Below are positions 18,291 through 26,671 of a DNA stretch of 64,000 bases, one piece after another. The stretch covers positions 88,043 through 152,042 of the forward strand of contig CASEIV010000003.1 in NCBI GenBank assembly GCA_949288175.1, in the 5' to 3' direction. Made by a program: the position numbers and the translations under genes. The DNA comes from an uncultured Eubacteriales bacterium (GTDB taxonomy: Bacteria; Bacillota; Clostridia; TANB77; CAG-508). The notes under the pieces were generated by a model, which was not told the DNA's origin, did no database searches, and saw only the letters and a list, made by a program, of their open reading frames with translations. The first letter of the stretch is position 1; each line of letters opens with the position of its first letter.

Positions 18291-19214
18291 TTAGTTTTGT
18301 CGTTTTTCCCCACATTTAGCACAATACTTATCATTCCTATTCAAAACAGAACTACATGTGTGGCAAGTTTCATTTAATTTTGTACCACAATATGTACAAT
18401 AGATATAGCTTTTATCTTGCGAAGCTCCACATTTGAAACAAGTCTTTTGATTTTGTTTATAAATAATATATATGATAACACCTGCTATATTGGTAATTAA
18501 TGTGATTCCTCCCCATAAATATGGATTTAGTTTTGACTTTAGTGCATTTTGATAAATATATAAAGCCAGTAATACCCAATATATCATAAAGAAAAACATC
18601 ATAATGGCTAGAGTTACTTTTATATACATTTTCCCATTTTCAACTGGATGGATTTCATTGATAAAATATATTTTTTCTCCTGTATCATGATTTGCTATAT
18701 AACTTAATAAATAGACTTGCTTATTGTCAAAGTTTGGCTCATAAAATATTTGATCTTCAGATTCTTTTTGAATTTCTGTATCAAAGTTTGACAACACTGT
18801 ATTTATGATAAGTTCTTTATTGGTTGTTAATCTAAAAATAGCTGTGTCATTATTGGGATTTACAAAATAATCATTTGTCATATTATCTGCTTTATTTAAA
18901 GTAAATTTTTCTTGGTTTGCAAATTCAGAATGTTTACTACTATATATGATTTTATTTTCTTTGTTCAATATTAAAACATCTACAACATCTTCTGAATTAT
19001 CTGACATATTTTTTATTTCTTCTTTTACACTTTCTAAATCATTATGATTATTTTCTAATGTTTCATGAATCCTATGATAGTCATATATAAATGTTAATTT
19101 ACTTTGAAAGGCATTTCCTATAAATAGAATTAAACTAATACCTACTAATATAGCAACAATTATATATATGAAAACAACTTTTTTAAATGGTATCTTTTCT
19201 ATAAAATTATTCAT
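18291..19214 (-). CDS. Membrane sensor-like protein with C-terminal zinc ribbons
   Basis: An N-terminal membrane segment (VVFIYIIVAILVGISLILFIG) is followed by an extracytoplasmic domain of about 170 residues, then two membrane segments near residues 195-255, and a cytoplasmic tail with paired zinc-ribbon motifs CFKCGASQDKSYIYCTYCG and CHTCSSVLNRNDKYCAKCG. I chose the start MNNFIEKIP at 19214 because AGAGGTG precedes it; it overlaps the 90-aa gene by 8 nt. It is the third gene of the ECF sigma unit, so it may be a signal-sensing or anti-sigma partner; this is inference. Confidence 0.75.
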   Translation of the reverse strand: MNNFIEKIPFKKVVFIYIIVAILVGISLILFIGNAFQSKLTFIYDYHRIHETLENNHNDLESVKEEIKNMSDNSEDVVDVLILNKENKIIYSSKHSEFANQEKFTLNKADNMTNDYFVNPNNDTAIFRLTTNKELIINTVLSNFDTEIQKESEDQIFYEPNFDNKQVYLLSYIANHDTGEKIYFINEIHPVENGKMYIKVTLAIMMFFFMIYWVLLALYIYQNALKSKLNPYLWGGITLITNIAGVIIYIIYKQNQKTCFKCGASQDKSYIYCTYCGTKLNETCHTCSSVLNRNDKYCAKCGEKRQN

Positions 19215-19479
19215 AACATTCACCTCTTGCATTTTCTTTTAAGGCTATTGGTAACATGATTAATATTGCAAGTGCTATTAATCCAATTGCTCCTATAATA
19301 AATCCCCAAATATTCACATCTAGCATAATCAATGTACTTGGTATAAATAGCAATAACACAATCGCGAATATAAATAGCTTTTGCATTCTTCTTTCTCTTG
19401 TTTTTTGCTTTAATTCAAAACATTTTTTATCTATTGCTGGCTCTAAATTTGATAATACAGTTTGTAAATTTTTATCCAT
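19207..19479 (-). CDS. Small two-helix membrane protein in ECF sigma operon, candidate anti-sigma
   Basis: A 90-residue protein with a charged N-terminal half (ELKQKTRERRMQK) and two membrane segments, LFIFAIVLLLFIPSTLIML and IIGAIGLIALAILIMLPIAL. It overlaps the sigma gene by 8 nt and the next gene by 8 nt. The position and shape recall the small YxlC-type anti-sigma partner of B. subtilis SigY, but I see no clear sequence match. The ribosome site AAGGAGG is strong. Confidence 0.7.
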   Translation of the reverse strand: MDKNLQTVLSNLEPAIDKKCFELKQKTRERRMQKLFIFAIVLLLFIPSTLIMLDVNIWGFIIGAIGLIALAILIMLPIALKENARGECYE

Positions 19480-20017
19480 ATGAATTACCTCCTTTTTTTA
19501 TTCTTTTTTCTAATTTTTTCTTTCCTTCATGTATTCTACTCTTTATGGTTTTCGGTTTTGTTCCCATTTTTTCAGCAATTTCCTTTAAAGAGTATTCTTC
19601 TAAATATTTCAGCTTTATTGCCTGTGCTTGTTCAAATGGTAATGTATCAATTTCTTTTAATACCATATCTAATTCATTTTTTTCTGCGATCTTATCTTCT
19701 ATGGAAATGGTATCAGATATGGTTTCTATATCAATTTCTGATGCTATTTTCTTATTTTTCTTTAGATAATCTAAATAACAATTCTTTGCTATTTTCATGA
19801 GATATGTACTAAACATTGCTTTTCCTTTTACATCAAACTTATCTATATGCATTACCAATTTTAAAAAAGTTTCTTGTACTAAATCTTGTGCAATTTCTTC
19901 ATCTGCTGTTAATTTGATTAGAAATTTTGATACATACGGATAATATATGGTAATTAATTTATTAAATGCTTCTTTTTCTCCTTTTTGGCACTGTATAATT
20001 AATTTTATTTCATTCAA
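19472..20017 (-). CDS. ECF sigma-70 factor
   Basis: Sigma region 2 is seen in FNKLITIYYPYVSKFLIKLTADEEIAQDLVQETFLKLVMHIDKFD, and region 4 in LPFEQAQAIKLKYLEEYSLKEIAEKMGTKPKTIKSRIHEGKKKLEKRI. Length of about 181 residues is normal for ECF factors. I chose the TTG start at 20017 (LNEIKLIIQCQKGEKEAF) because AAGAGG precedes it; the longer frame to 20113 starts upstream of the promoter itself. It begins a three-gene overlapping operon with two membrane proteins. The ECF-type promoter at 20050-20074 suggests autoregulation. Confidence 0.88.
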   Translation of the reverse strand: MNEIKLIIQCQKGEKEAFNKLITIYYPYVSKFLIKLTADEEIAQDLVQETFLKLVMHIDKFDVKGKAMFSTYLMKIAKNCYLDYLKKNKKIASEIDIETISDTISIEDKIAEKNELDMVLKEIDTLPFEQAQAIKLKYLEEYSLKEIAEKMGTKPKTIKSRIHEGKKKLEKRIKKGGNSYG

Positions 20018-20049
20018 GCTAGCACCTCTTTTCTGTTTTCCATTTATTA

Positions 20050-20074
20050 CACGATTGTAAAATAAAAAAGTTGG
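20050..20074 (-). promoter_or_regulatory. ECF-type promoter of the sigma operon
   Basis: On the minus strand: CCAAC, 16 nt, CGTG followed by TAATAAATGG. It matches the promoter of the P-type ATPase (17330-17354) in both boxes and in spacing, and lies about 30 nt upstream of the sigma start codon. Confidence 0.72.
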
Positions 20075-20222
20075 TGTTTTTATAAAATTCATAACTAAAA
20101 TGGATAACCCCATATAAATTATGCTAAAGAATAATCATTCTATATTTTTATATATCTAAATCAATCTCATATTTATTTTTGATTAAAATATATCTATACT
20201 CTCTTGTTGTTTTCTTTTTTTA

Positions 20223-20828
20223 CTAATCTATTATTTTTTTATTCCAAGATTTTTTATGACATTTTGGACATCTCATATATCTTGTTCTACCAGAATGCAT
20301 TGCAAATAAAACTTGTTTATAACTTGGAATATATTTATATTTACAAATATCACATTGATAATATCCTGCTTTTTGTTCAATTAAAAGACAGGTTCCTACT
20401 CCTATGATAAAAATTACAAAACTAATTACCATGGTTATGACTTTCCATACTATATTTTCAATCGCAAATATAGATAAAAATATCATTAGCAAAAATGATA
20501 TTGTAATAATCGTACCAATAATTGTTTCAGTAAACAATAATCGTTTATCGCTATCCTCTTTTTCTTTTTGTAATTTAATAAAATTTTCTTCTGCTTTTTT
20601 ATCATAATTTTCCATTTTTATCATCTCCCCACTTAATAATTCATTTACAGTAATATTCAATTCATTGCATAAGTCAAGCATAATAGAGGAATCAGGCATA
20701 CCTTTACCAGTTTCCCATTTTGATATTGCCCTGTCTGTTATATTTAATTTTTCTGCAAGTTCTGCTTGCGTCATATTTTTTTCTTTTCTACACTTAGCAA
20801 TAAATTTTCCAATTCTTACTTGATCCAT
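20223..20828 (-). CDS. XRE regulator with membrane segments and a zinc ribbon
   Basis: Residues 6-62 form an XRE helix-turn-helix: IGKFIAKCRKEKNMTQAELAEKLNITDRAISKWETGKGMPDSSIM. Two membrane segments follow (about residues 98-150), then a C-terminal pair of CxxC motifs, CDICKYKY and CPKCHKKSW, of rubredoxin/zinc-ribbon type. Membrane-tethered XRE proteins of this type are common in Clostridia; targets are unknown. AAAGGAGG precedes the ATG. A perfect hairpin (20882-20914) upstream may be its operator. Confidence 0.85.
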   Translation of the reverse strand: MDQVRIGKFIAKCRKEKNMTQAELAEKLNITDRAISKWETGKGMPDSSIMLDLCNELNITVNELLSGEMIKMENYDKKAEENFIKLQKEKEDSDKRLLFTETIIGTIITISFLLMIFLSIFAIENIVWKVITMVISFVIFIIGVGTCLLIEQKAGYYQCDICKYKYIPSYKQVLFAMHSGRTRYMRCPKCHKKSWNKKIID

Positions 20829-20881
20829 ACCTTTACCTCCTTTACTATTATTGTAAATTCCTTATCCTAAAAAGTAAACAT

Positions 20882-20914
20882 ACTAATCGTTGAGTGAGGA
20901 AAACAACGATTAGT
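20882..20914. promoter_or_regulatory. Perfect 11-bp inverted repeat upstream of the XRE gene
   Basis: ACTAATCGTTG and CAACGATTAGT flank an 11-nt centre. It lies between the XRE start and the GNAT gene end on the same strand. With no direct T-run, it could be an operator for the XRE protein or a weak terminator for the GNAT gene. Confidence 0.5.
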
Positions 20915-20948
20915 AGAGTAACATAAACTGTGATTTATCTTTTACATA

Positions 20949-21491
20949 TTATATTTTTATCCAATATCTCAAATATGTAAATCCATCATCTTCATTATAA
21001 TAACTATTTTCAAAAATACCGTTATTTTTCTCTATAACTTTTTTTGAAGGTATGTTAAAATCTTTGCAAGTGATTAAAATCCTCTCTCTTTTATGGTCCA
21101 TTTCTTTAAATTTTTGCAAACCTAATTTTAGCATTTCTGTAGCATATCCTTTTCCTCTTTCTGTAGGTCTTATACTATATCCTATAAATCCACCGTATTT
21201 CATTAATACAGGAACCTCTTTCCATCTTAATCCTATTGCTCCAACTATTCTATCCTCATCATTTTCTATTAAGTAAAATGTATGTGTTGAGTAATCTTTT
21301 GGAAGATTTTCTTCGTATTTATTATTTTCTAAATCATTTAGCCATTGTTGAAAATTCATTTTGCCTAGATTTTCGAAATCTCTTACTCCTTCAAAAATCC
21401 TTATTCCTGGTATTGGCTCACTATTTATATATTCTTGATAAATTTCAAGTAATTCTTTTTCATCATTTTCATTTGCTTCTCTTAATTTCAT
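20949..21491 (-). CDS. GNAT N-acetyltransferase
   Basis: A GNAT protein of 180 residues from MKLREANENDEKELLE (ribosome site AGGGGG at good spacing; a longer frame to 21572 lacks one). GGFIGYSIRPTERGKGYATEMLKLGLQKFKEM is the acetyl-CoA loop (RGKGYA). ITCKDFNIPSKKVIEKNNGIFEN near the end is typical of the RimJ/RimL-like side of the family that recognises N-IPS-KVIEKNG. The substrate is unknown. Confidence 0.85.
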   Translation of the reverse strand: MKLREANENDEKELLEIYQEYINSEPIPGIRIFEGVRDFENLGKMNFQQWLNDLENNKYEENLPKDYSTHTFYLIENDEDRIVGAIGLRWKEVPVLMKYGGFIGYSIRPTERGKGYATEMLKLGLQKFKEMDHKRERILITCKDFNIPSKKVIEKNNGIFENSYYNEDDGFTYLRYWIKI

Positions 21492-21634
21492 ATTTATCCC
21501 CCTATTTTCTTTGATAAAATTATACTGTAAATTTTGGTTGCATACCACCAATTTGACTTTAAACTTTGTCAACTAAGATTAACATTTTCTTATTTTTTTC
21601 TTTATTATAGCAGATTTCATTATATTCTTTTATA

Positions 21635-21675
21635 AAAAAAGACTGATTTGCTTTCATTTAACAAATCAATCTTCT
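21635..21675. terminator. Terminator after acyl-CoA synthetase paralogue 2
   Basis: AAGACTGATTTG and CAAATCAATCTT form a 12-bp stem with one mismatch, preceded by a seven-A run on the plus strand, which is a T-run for the minus-strand gene that ends at 21681. Confidence 0.75.
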
Positions 21676-21680
21676 TCAAA

Positions 21681-23387
21681 CTAACATTCCTTTTCTATTA
21701 ACTCTAGATTTGCTTGTCTTTTTATTTTACCAGTTGTTGTTTTAATTAAAGGTTCTTCTGAAACAATAATTCCTCTGATTGCTTTATACTTTGGCATAAC
21801 ACTATTTACTTCTTTTATTTTTTCAGTTAATACTCTATAAATATCTTCTTCTTTTTCTACCTTATATGCTTCTTTCATAATATCTTTATTAAATACAATT
21901 TTTACATGTATTTTGATATTATCTTTATCATCTGTTTGTTGTTTTCCAAAGATAAAAGATTCTTTTACCCCTTCAATTTTATTAACTAAGCCTTCCATTT
22001 CTTCTGAGTATATATTTTTACCATTTTTTAAAACAATGACACTTTTCTTTCTTCCACAGATAAATATGTAACCATCTTCATCAATTCTTGCCAAATCTCC
22101 TGTATGGAACCATCCATCTTCCATAACACTTTCTGTCGCTTTTTTATTATTATAATATCCTAACATAACATTTGGGCCTTTTACAACTAGTTCTCCTACA
22201 CCATCATCATCTGCCTCATCAATTCTTGCCTCAACATGTGGAATTGGTCTTCCAATAGATCCAACTCTATGATGTTCATTTGTTTCTATTCCAATAATTG
22301 GAGATGTTTCTGTTAATCCATATGCTTGGCATAAATTAATTCCCCAATTTCTGAATGTTTCAATAACTTCTTTGTCTAGTGCTGCAGCTCCAGTAATAAA
22401 TAACTTAATACATCCTCCATACATATCATGAATTTCTTTAAAAACCTTTTTCTTCTCTTCCATAGATTTATCTTTGCATTCTTGCATCAATTTTTTCGTT
22501 TCTTCTATTTTATCTCTTTTTTGAATCATTTTCCATATGTTTTTATACATAATTTCATATATAGCAGGAACAAATGCTGCATAAGTTATTTTATATTCAT
22601 TTAAATTTTCCATTATATGTCTAATACCATCACAAAAAGACCTTTCTGCACCTACATATAATGAAACTAGCATGCCAACTGTACATTCATATACATGATG
22701 TAATGGTAAGAATGATAGGATTCTATCATTTGAATCAACATCTACGACTGATGCATAATCCATTACATTTGAAACTAAATTCTTATGAGAAAGTGCAACA
22801 ACTTTTGATTTTGATGTGGTTCCTGAAGTAAATAACATGATACGCATTTCTTCTGGATTAATTTTTGCATTAATATATTCTCTATTTCCACTATCTAATA
22901 ATTCTTTTCCTTTTTCTATTAACTCTTTTTCAGAATATATCCCTTCCTCATGAATGTCTGTATCCATAGAAATTAAATGTTTTAATTTGTTTTTCTCACT
23001 ATATTTTATTTTTTTGATGATTTCTTCATATTTCTTAGAATAAAATATGGCTTCTACTTCTGATCTTTCTATAACTTCTTCTAATTCATTTGCTGGTAAT
23101 GATTTATCCATTGGAACAACAATTCCTACACCACATGCGATTGATAAATAGGCAAGTTCCCATTCATATCTGTTTTCTCCAATAACACCTATTCTTTTAC
23201 CTTTTAATCCCATACTGATTAGTGTTGTTCCTAGATAATTAATCATATCTCTTATTTCATTATGGGTATAGGTTTTATATTGTCCTTTCCCTGTTTTTAT
23301 TTTGTATCCTGGTTTGTCTCCATATAATTCTCTTGTCTTATTTAACATATCTTTTAAATCTGTCACTTCTAACATATTTTTTGCCAT
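21681..23387 (-). CDS. Long-chain acyl-CoA synthetase (AMP-forming), paralogue 2
   Basis: A 568-residue ANL-superfamily enzyme with all main motifs: MLFTSGTTSKSKVVALSHKN, YGLTETSPIIG, GWFHTGDLARIDEDGYIFICGRKKSVIVLKNGKNIYSEE, and the C-terminal IKTTTGKIKR with the catalytic lysine. It is close in plan to the gene at 339-2054 but keeps the canonical TTTGKIKR. It should activate fatty acids as acyl-CoA. It stands alone, with GAGG before the ATG, and lacks the palindrome seen upstream of paralogue 1. Confidence 0.9.
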   Translation of the reverse strand: MAKNMLEVTDLKDMLNKTRELYGDKPGYKIKTGKGQYKTYTHNEIRDMINYLGTTLISMGLKGKRIGVIGENRYEWELAYLSIACGVGIVVPMDKSLPANELEEVIERSEVEAIFYSKKYEEIIKKIKYSEKNKLKHLISMDTDIHEEGIYSEKELIEKGKELLDSGNREYINAKINPEEMRIMLFTSGTTSKSKVVALSHKNLVSNVMDYASVVDVDSNDRILSFLPLHHVYECTVGMLVSLYVGAERSFCDGIRHIMENLNEYKITYAAFVPAIYEIMYKNIWKMIQKRDKIEETKKLMQECKDKSMEEKKKVFKEIHDMYGGCIKLFITGAAALDKEVIETFRNWGINLCQAYGLTETSPIIGIETNEHHRVGSIGRPIPHVEARIDEADDDGVGELVVKGPNVMLGYYNNKKATESVMEDGWFHTGDLARIDEDGYIFICGRKKSVIVLKNGKNIYSEEMEGLVNKIEGVKESFIFGKQQTDDKDNIKIHVKIVFNKDIMKEAYKVEKEEDIYRVLTEKIKEVNSVMPKYKAIRGIIVSEEPLIKTTTGKIKRQANLELIEKEC

Positions 23388-23571
23388 AACTTTATTTCCT
23401 CCGTATATTTCTTTACTTTTTCCATTCTATTTGTGCTTTTCATTTTATCTTGCCTATAATAGATTAATATAGATACAAAAAAATGTCAAATGTTATTGTG
23501 AATTTTAAGAAAAAAGATTTGTCATATTTCAAACAAATCTTTTTCTATTATATAATTCTGTAATGTGTTCG

Positions 23572-23991
23572 TTATTGTTCTTCATTATTATCTGTAATTA
23601 TGATTGAAACACTTTCAGGACTTATTGTGCTATCATCGACTTCTATTGTAACATTTTCTGGACTATGATTAAATTCTTCATTTGCTTGTAAATTTTCCTC
23701 AAATATTTTTTCATATTCTTTCCTTTCTTCCTCAAAGTCATTATAATCCATAAACCACGTACCAATTTTAATATCATCAAATCCTGCTAATGTATTGAAA
23801 TCTATAACTTTATATCCAAGTCCAAAATATTCTATTGTTCCTCCATCATTCATAATTCCTGCTGGATTTTTTATACAAAATATGGGTTTTTCCTGTTTTT
23901 GTACTCTATTATAATCTACTGCAAAAAATACAATTCCTAAAATTACTATTACTCCTATAATAATAAAACATATTTTTATCCCCTTTTTCAT
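23572..23991 (-). CDS. Hypothetical membrane-anchored protein
   Basis: Not recognised. A 139-residue protein with an N-terminal membrane anchor (KICFIIIGVIVILGIVFFAVDY) and a polar domain outside: FCIKNPAGIMNDGGTIEYFGLGYKVIDFNTL, then an acidic tail rich in glutamate, asparagine and serine. The FCIKN...YFGLGYKVI segment is reminiscent of small exported proteins in Firmicutes, without known role. GGGGG precedes the ATG. It lies next to the first peptide cassette. Confidence 0.65.
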   Translation of the reverse strand: MKKGIKICFIIIGVIVILGIVFFAVDYNRVQKQEKPIFCIKNPAGIMNDGGTIEYFGLGYKVIDFNTLAGFDDIKIGTWFMDYNDFEEERKEYEKIFEENLQANEEFNHSPENVTIEVDDSTISPESVSIIITDNNEEQ

Positions 23992-24008
23992 AAATCCCCC
24001 TATTTTTC

Positions 24009-24038
24009 TTGACTTTTTATTTATATATATATTATAAT
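24009..24038 (+). promoter_or_regulatory. Promoter of the counter-transcript, cassette 1
   Basis: TTGACT, 18 nt, TATAAT on the plus strand. It points into the 3' end of the 37-aa peptide gene and would start RNA at about 24045. Confidence 0.65.
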
Positions 24039-24044
24039 AAATAT

Positions 24045-24137
24045 AGGAAATGACAATTCCACAAACGTGGTTTTGCCGAATTTAGTTGTAAAAAACTCAC
24101 ACCTAACTCGCCAAAGTTACAGATGTGAGCTTTTTTT
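24045..24137 (+). ncRNA. Predicted counter-transcribed RNA of peptide cassette 1
   Basis: A transcript from the TTGACT/TATAAT promoter would begin ATATAGGAAATGAC, pass through GTGGTTTTGCC and stop at the shared hairpin CTCACA...TGTGAG plus seven T residues, giving about 90 nt. It overlaps the 3' end of the peptide mRNA and shares a 5' sequence with it. No reading frame is evident. The prediction rests on promoter, terminator and arrangement only. Confidence 0.55.
24096..24137. terminator. Shared bidirectional terminator, cassette 1
   Basis: CTCACACCT and AGATGTGAG pair (one wobble), with AACT/AGTT extending the stem inside. A seven-T run follows on the plus strand and a six-A run precedes it, so both converging transcripts can end here. 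Confidence 0.75.
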
Positions 24138-24249
24138 ATTTATGTAGTTGCTTATCAACCCAGTTCTTGTAAAGAACTGCTGTCAAGGCAACGTTTAATG
24201 TTAAAGATAACATTAATGCTATTATTAAAAATAGTATCACTTTAACCAT
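24136..24249 (-). CDS. 37-residue hydrophobic peptide, candidate type I toxin (cassette 1)
   Basis: The short frame reads MVKVILFLIIALMLSLTLNV, then ALTAVLYKNWVDKQLHK: one membrane helix and a short charged tail, the usual shape of type I toxins (Fst, TxpA). The ribosome site GGTGGTG can pair with CCACC in the leader, which would hide it. The promoter is TAGACA-17-TAGAAT at 24331-24359. An ATG two codons upstream (24255) is an alternative start. The stop lies at the shared terminator. No database match was checked. Confidence 0.6.
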   Translation of the reverse strand: MVKVILFLIIALMLSLTLNVALTAVLYKNWVDKQLHK

Positions 24250-24330
24250 AAACATCACCACCCTTCCTACGAAAAATCGTAAAATTGGTGGCAAAACCAC
24301 ATCTGCTAACTATCATTTCCTATGTTATTT

Positions 24331-24359
24331 ATTCTACAATATTCTTTTTATTTTGTCTA
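24331..24359 (-). promoter_or_regulatory. Promoter of the peptide mRNA, cassette 1
   Basis: On the minus strand TAGACA, 17 nt, TAGAAT. It would start RNA near 24323, giving a leader of about 75 nt before the peptide start. Confidence 0.6.
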
Positions 24360-24514
24360 CAAATTCCATTAAATTTATAAATGTATTTTAACTTCCAAGA
24401 CAAATCGCTATTTTTCTATCAGAATCATAGTAAAACAAGACAATTTCAATGAATTGTCTCTTTAACTTGAAAAAAGTATTCTTAATATAATAAGAATACC
24501 TTTTCTATGTTAAA

Positions 24515-25990
24515 TCAATAGTCCTGAATGATAATAAATGGTGTTCCACTATTTTCATCTTCTTCAATCCAATAATATACAATACCATAACTACTATTTC
24601 TTTTTTGTAATTTAGTATAACTGTTAAAATATGATTTTTCACTATCTTTTAAATTATAATCATTAAAATAATATATTCCATTCAAATATTCCACATCTTT
24701 TATATAAATCGTTTCTTCTCCATTAGAATCTGTAAATTTACTATAAACTCTAATAGAAGATTTTTCACCTCTTTCTGTATCTGCTATAAATTCATCTAGC
24801 TTTTCAATATTATTTGATTTTACTTTATTATTTTCTAATACAATATAACCATCACTTATTGCATTTTCTACGCTATAAGATTTTGGAAGTTCCTCTGTAC
24901 TAATACATCCTTCCACTTCTACTTTTCTATTTTCAATACTGACATCTGCATTTTCTCTCAATAGTGACCTATCTACAATAGCATACCAGATATTATTATT
25001 TTTGTTATAGTCAGGATTTTCTTTTTGTTTCATCTTTATATGTGTAGTGGTTTCATCTGCTGTTATCTCCGAAATAGTTAAATCTTTTTCATGTAGTTGT
25101 CTTACATTTTCATTTACAATTATAATAACAAAATTTTCTTCAAAATTGATTTCTTCTAAGTTCGGTAATTCCTCAACTCTTGATTTATATTTGTTATACT
25201 CTTCTTGGTCGCTTATTATTTTGTGATACAATCTTGGCTTTTGATTCCAAGTCATATCATTTGCCATTAAATCTGTTTCATATGTAGTTATTCCATCTCC
25301 CAAGTCGAATAAGCCTCTTGATGTAATTTCCTCTTGCTTTTTTATGTATTTATTATAAATTGTAACACCCGCATAAACGATTCCACTTAATAAAGCAGTT
25401 GTGCAAATGATGATAATAAAAATTTTTAGTACTTTATTCATTTCACTAACTCCTTTCTTTAGCAGGATTTTTCTTAATTGTTTTTTTCCTCTATGAATTA
25501 ATGTTTTAGTATTTTGGAGAGTTTGTCCTAATATTTCTGATGTTTCTTTATATGATAATCCTTCAATATTAACTAAATATATAGCATTTTTATATTTTTC
25601 ATCTAGCTCTTCTATACTGTTTAATACTTCTTTTTTTGTTTCTTCACTTGTTATAATTTCCAATACATCTTTATCTACTTTTTTACTTTCATTTAAAATA
25701 TATTGTTCATTAATTTCTTCTCTTCTTTTTTCTATATTTAGATAATTATATGCCTTACTTTTTGCAACTAAATATATATAATACTTAAAAGAACTATTTT
25801 CTTTCATTTTATTTTGCATAACATATATAAAAGTTTCTTGTGTTATGTCTTCTGCTTTTTGATAATCCTTTACTATGTTATAAATAAAATATTCTATTCT
25901 ATTTTTATATTTCTTGTAAATATATTCAAATGCTTGTTTTTCTCCATTTAAATAATCATTATATAATTTTTTATCTAAATCTCTCTCCAT
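24515..25990 (-). CDS. ECF sigma factor fused to a membrane-anchored extracytoplasmic domain
   Basis: Residues 1-180 are an ECF sigma factor: region 2 in YKKYKNRIEYFIYNIVKDYQKAEDITQETFIYVMQ and region 4 in LDEKYKNAIYLVNIEGLSYKETSEILGQTLQNTKTLIHRGKKQL. Residues 188-210 form a membrane segment and the remaining 280 residues an exported domain of unknown type. The junction codons for KKGVSEM (residues 178-184) are also AAAGGAG plus an ATG at 25441, so a separate membrane protein could be made from the same frame. This may be a stop-loss fusion, or a tethered sigma factor. Total length 491 aa. Confidence 0.82.
   Translation of the reverse strand: MERDLDKKLYNDYLNGEKQAFEYIYKKYKNRIEYFIYNIVKDYQKAEDITQETFIYVMQNKMKENSSFKYYIYLVAKSKAYNYLNIEKRREEINEQYILNESKKVDKDVLEIITSEETKKEVLNSIEELDEKYKNAIYLVNIEGLSYKETSEILGQTLQNTKTLIHRGKKQLRKILLKKGVSEMNKVLKIFIIIICTTALLSGIVYAGVTIYNKYIKKQEEITSRGLFDLGDGITTYETDLMANDMTWNQKPRLYHKIISDQEEYNKYKSRVEELPNLEEINFEENFVIIIVNENVRQLHEKDLTISEITADETTTHIKMKQKENPDYNKNNNIWYAIVDRSLLRENADVSIENRKVEVEGCISTEELPKSYSVENAISDGYIVLENNKVKSNNIEKLDEFIADTERGEKSSIRVYSKFTDSNGEETIYIKDVEYLNGIYYFNDYNLKDSEKSYFNSYTKLQKRNSSYGIVYYWIEEDENSGTPFIIIQDY
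25441..25441 (-). promoter_or_regulatory. Possible internal translation start in the sigma fusion
   Basis: AAAGGAG followed by 8 nt and ATG AAT AAA lies in frame, inside the 491-codon gene, directly before the membrane segment. Product: about 308 residues with an N-terminal anchor. Confidence 0.5.
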
Positions 25991-26172
25991 TTTTTACCTG
26001 CTTTCATTTATATAGAACAGCAACTATTAAAAAAGTTTCATTTTTTTATCATTTGTCATATATGATAACTGATTTATATGACTATTTTCTTAAGTATATC
26101 ATAAAAAGCAGATAATTTACTATAATTATCTGCCCTAGTTATTGTAATTTGCATTTTTGTTTTTTATTCTTA

Positions 26173-26619
26173 TTATTTATCAAATAAATTGATATTATTA
26201 GCTATTTTCTTTCTTATTCCATTTATACAAACACATAAAATGATTATAATAGCATCTATAGCAATATAATATCTTGCTTTACTATATCCCTTTTCCTCTA
26301 TATAACTTTTTAAATTATATAATTCGTCATCATAAAGTTCAATTTCTTCACCATTTTGATAATATAGTGTAAATTCATAGTTATTAAAATCCATAAAAAA
26401 TTGTATTTTTTTCAATTGATTTATATCATATGTTTCATCATAATATTCACTGGTTTTTAACATGTTTTCTAACAATTCTTTATTATTATCATTTACATTT
26501 ACAATGCTTTTCCCTAATCCACTAAATATATGATATCCATTATAAATTATCATTATCATTCCTATAACAATGCCTACCATTAACAATAATTCAAAAATCA
26601 CAAATACGTTTCTTTTCAT
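26173..26619 (-). CDS. Hypothetical small membrane protein
   Basis: Not recognised. A 148-residue protein with two membrane segments, VIFELLLMVGIVIGMIMIIYNG near the start and YIAIDAIIIILCVCINGI near the end. A polar extracytoplasmic loop of about 85 residues lies between them: INQLKKIQFFMDFNNYEFTLYYQNGEEIELYDDELYNLKSYIEEKG. There are no catalytic motifs. AGGAG precedes the ATG. It lies between the sigma fusion and pncB on the same strand. Confidence 0.65.
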   Translation of the reverse strand: MKRNVFVIFELLLMVGIVIGMIMIIYNGYHIFSGLGKSIVNVNDNNKELLENMLKTSEYYDETYDINQLKKIQFFMDFNNYEFTLYYQNGEEIELYDDELYNLKSYIEEKGYSKARYYIAIDAIIIILCVCINGIRKKIANNINLFDK

Positions 26620-26671
26620 ATAAAACTCCTAAATTTTTTTGCACCAATTGATAATTTTCTTTTCTTAAAAT

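Larger units (their letters stand above)
24043..24323. repeat. Inverted repeats framing peptide cassette 1
   Basis: ATAGGAAATGA...GTGGTTTTGCC at 24043-24077 and its inverse GGCAAAACCAC...TCATTTCCTAT at 24290-24323 bound the cassette. Because the two promoters point inwards, both RNAs start with nearly the same sequence. Confidence 0.75.

Noticed and set aside
24043..24323. Inverted repeats of cassette 1 as ends of an insertion sequence
   Set aside because: They enclose only two promoters, a tiny reading frame and a terminator; there is no transposase, and the second cassette shows the same plan with different arms.
26015..26040. ECF-type promoter upstream of the 491-aa sigma fusion
   Set aside because: TGAAAC is present, but 16 nt later the sequence is GTTC and not CGTC or CGTA. 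The match is too weak to list as a feature.
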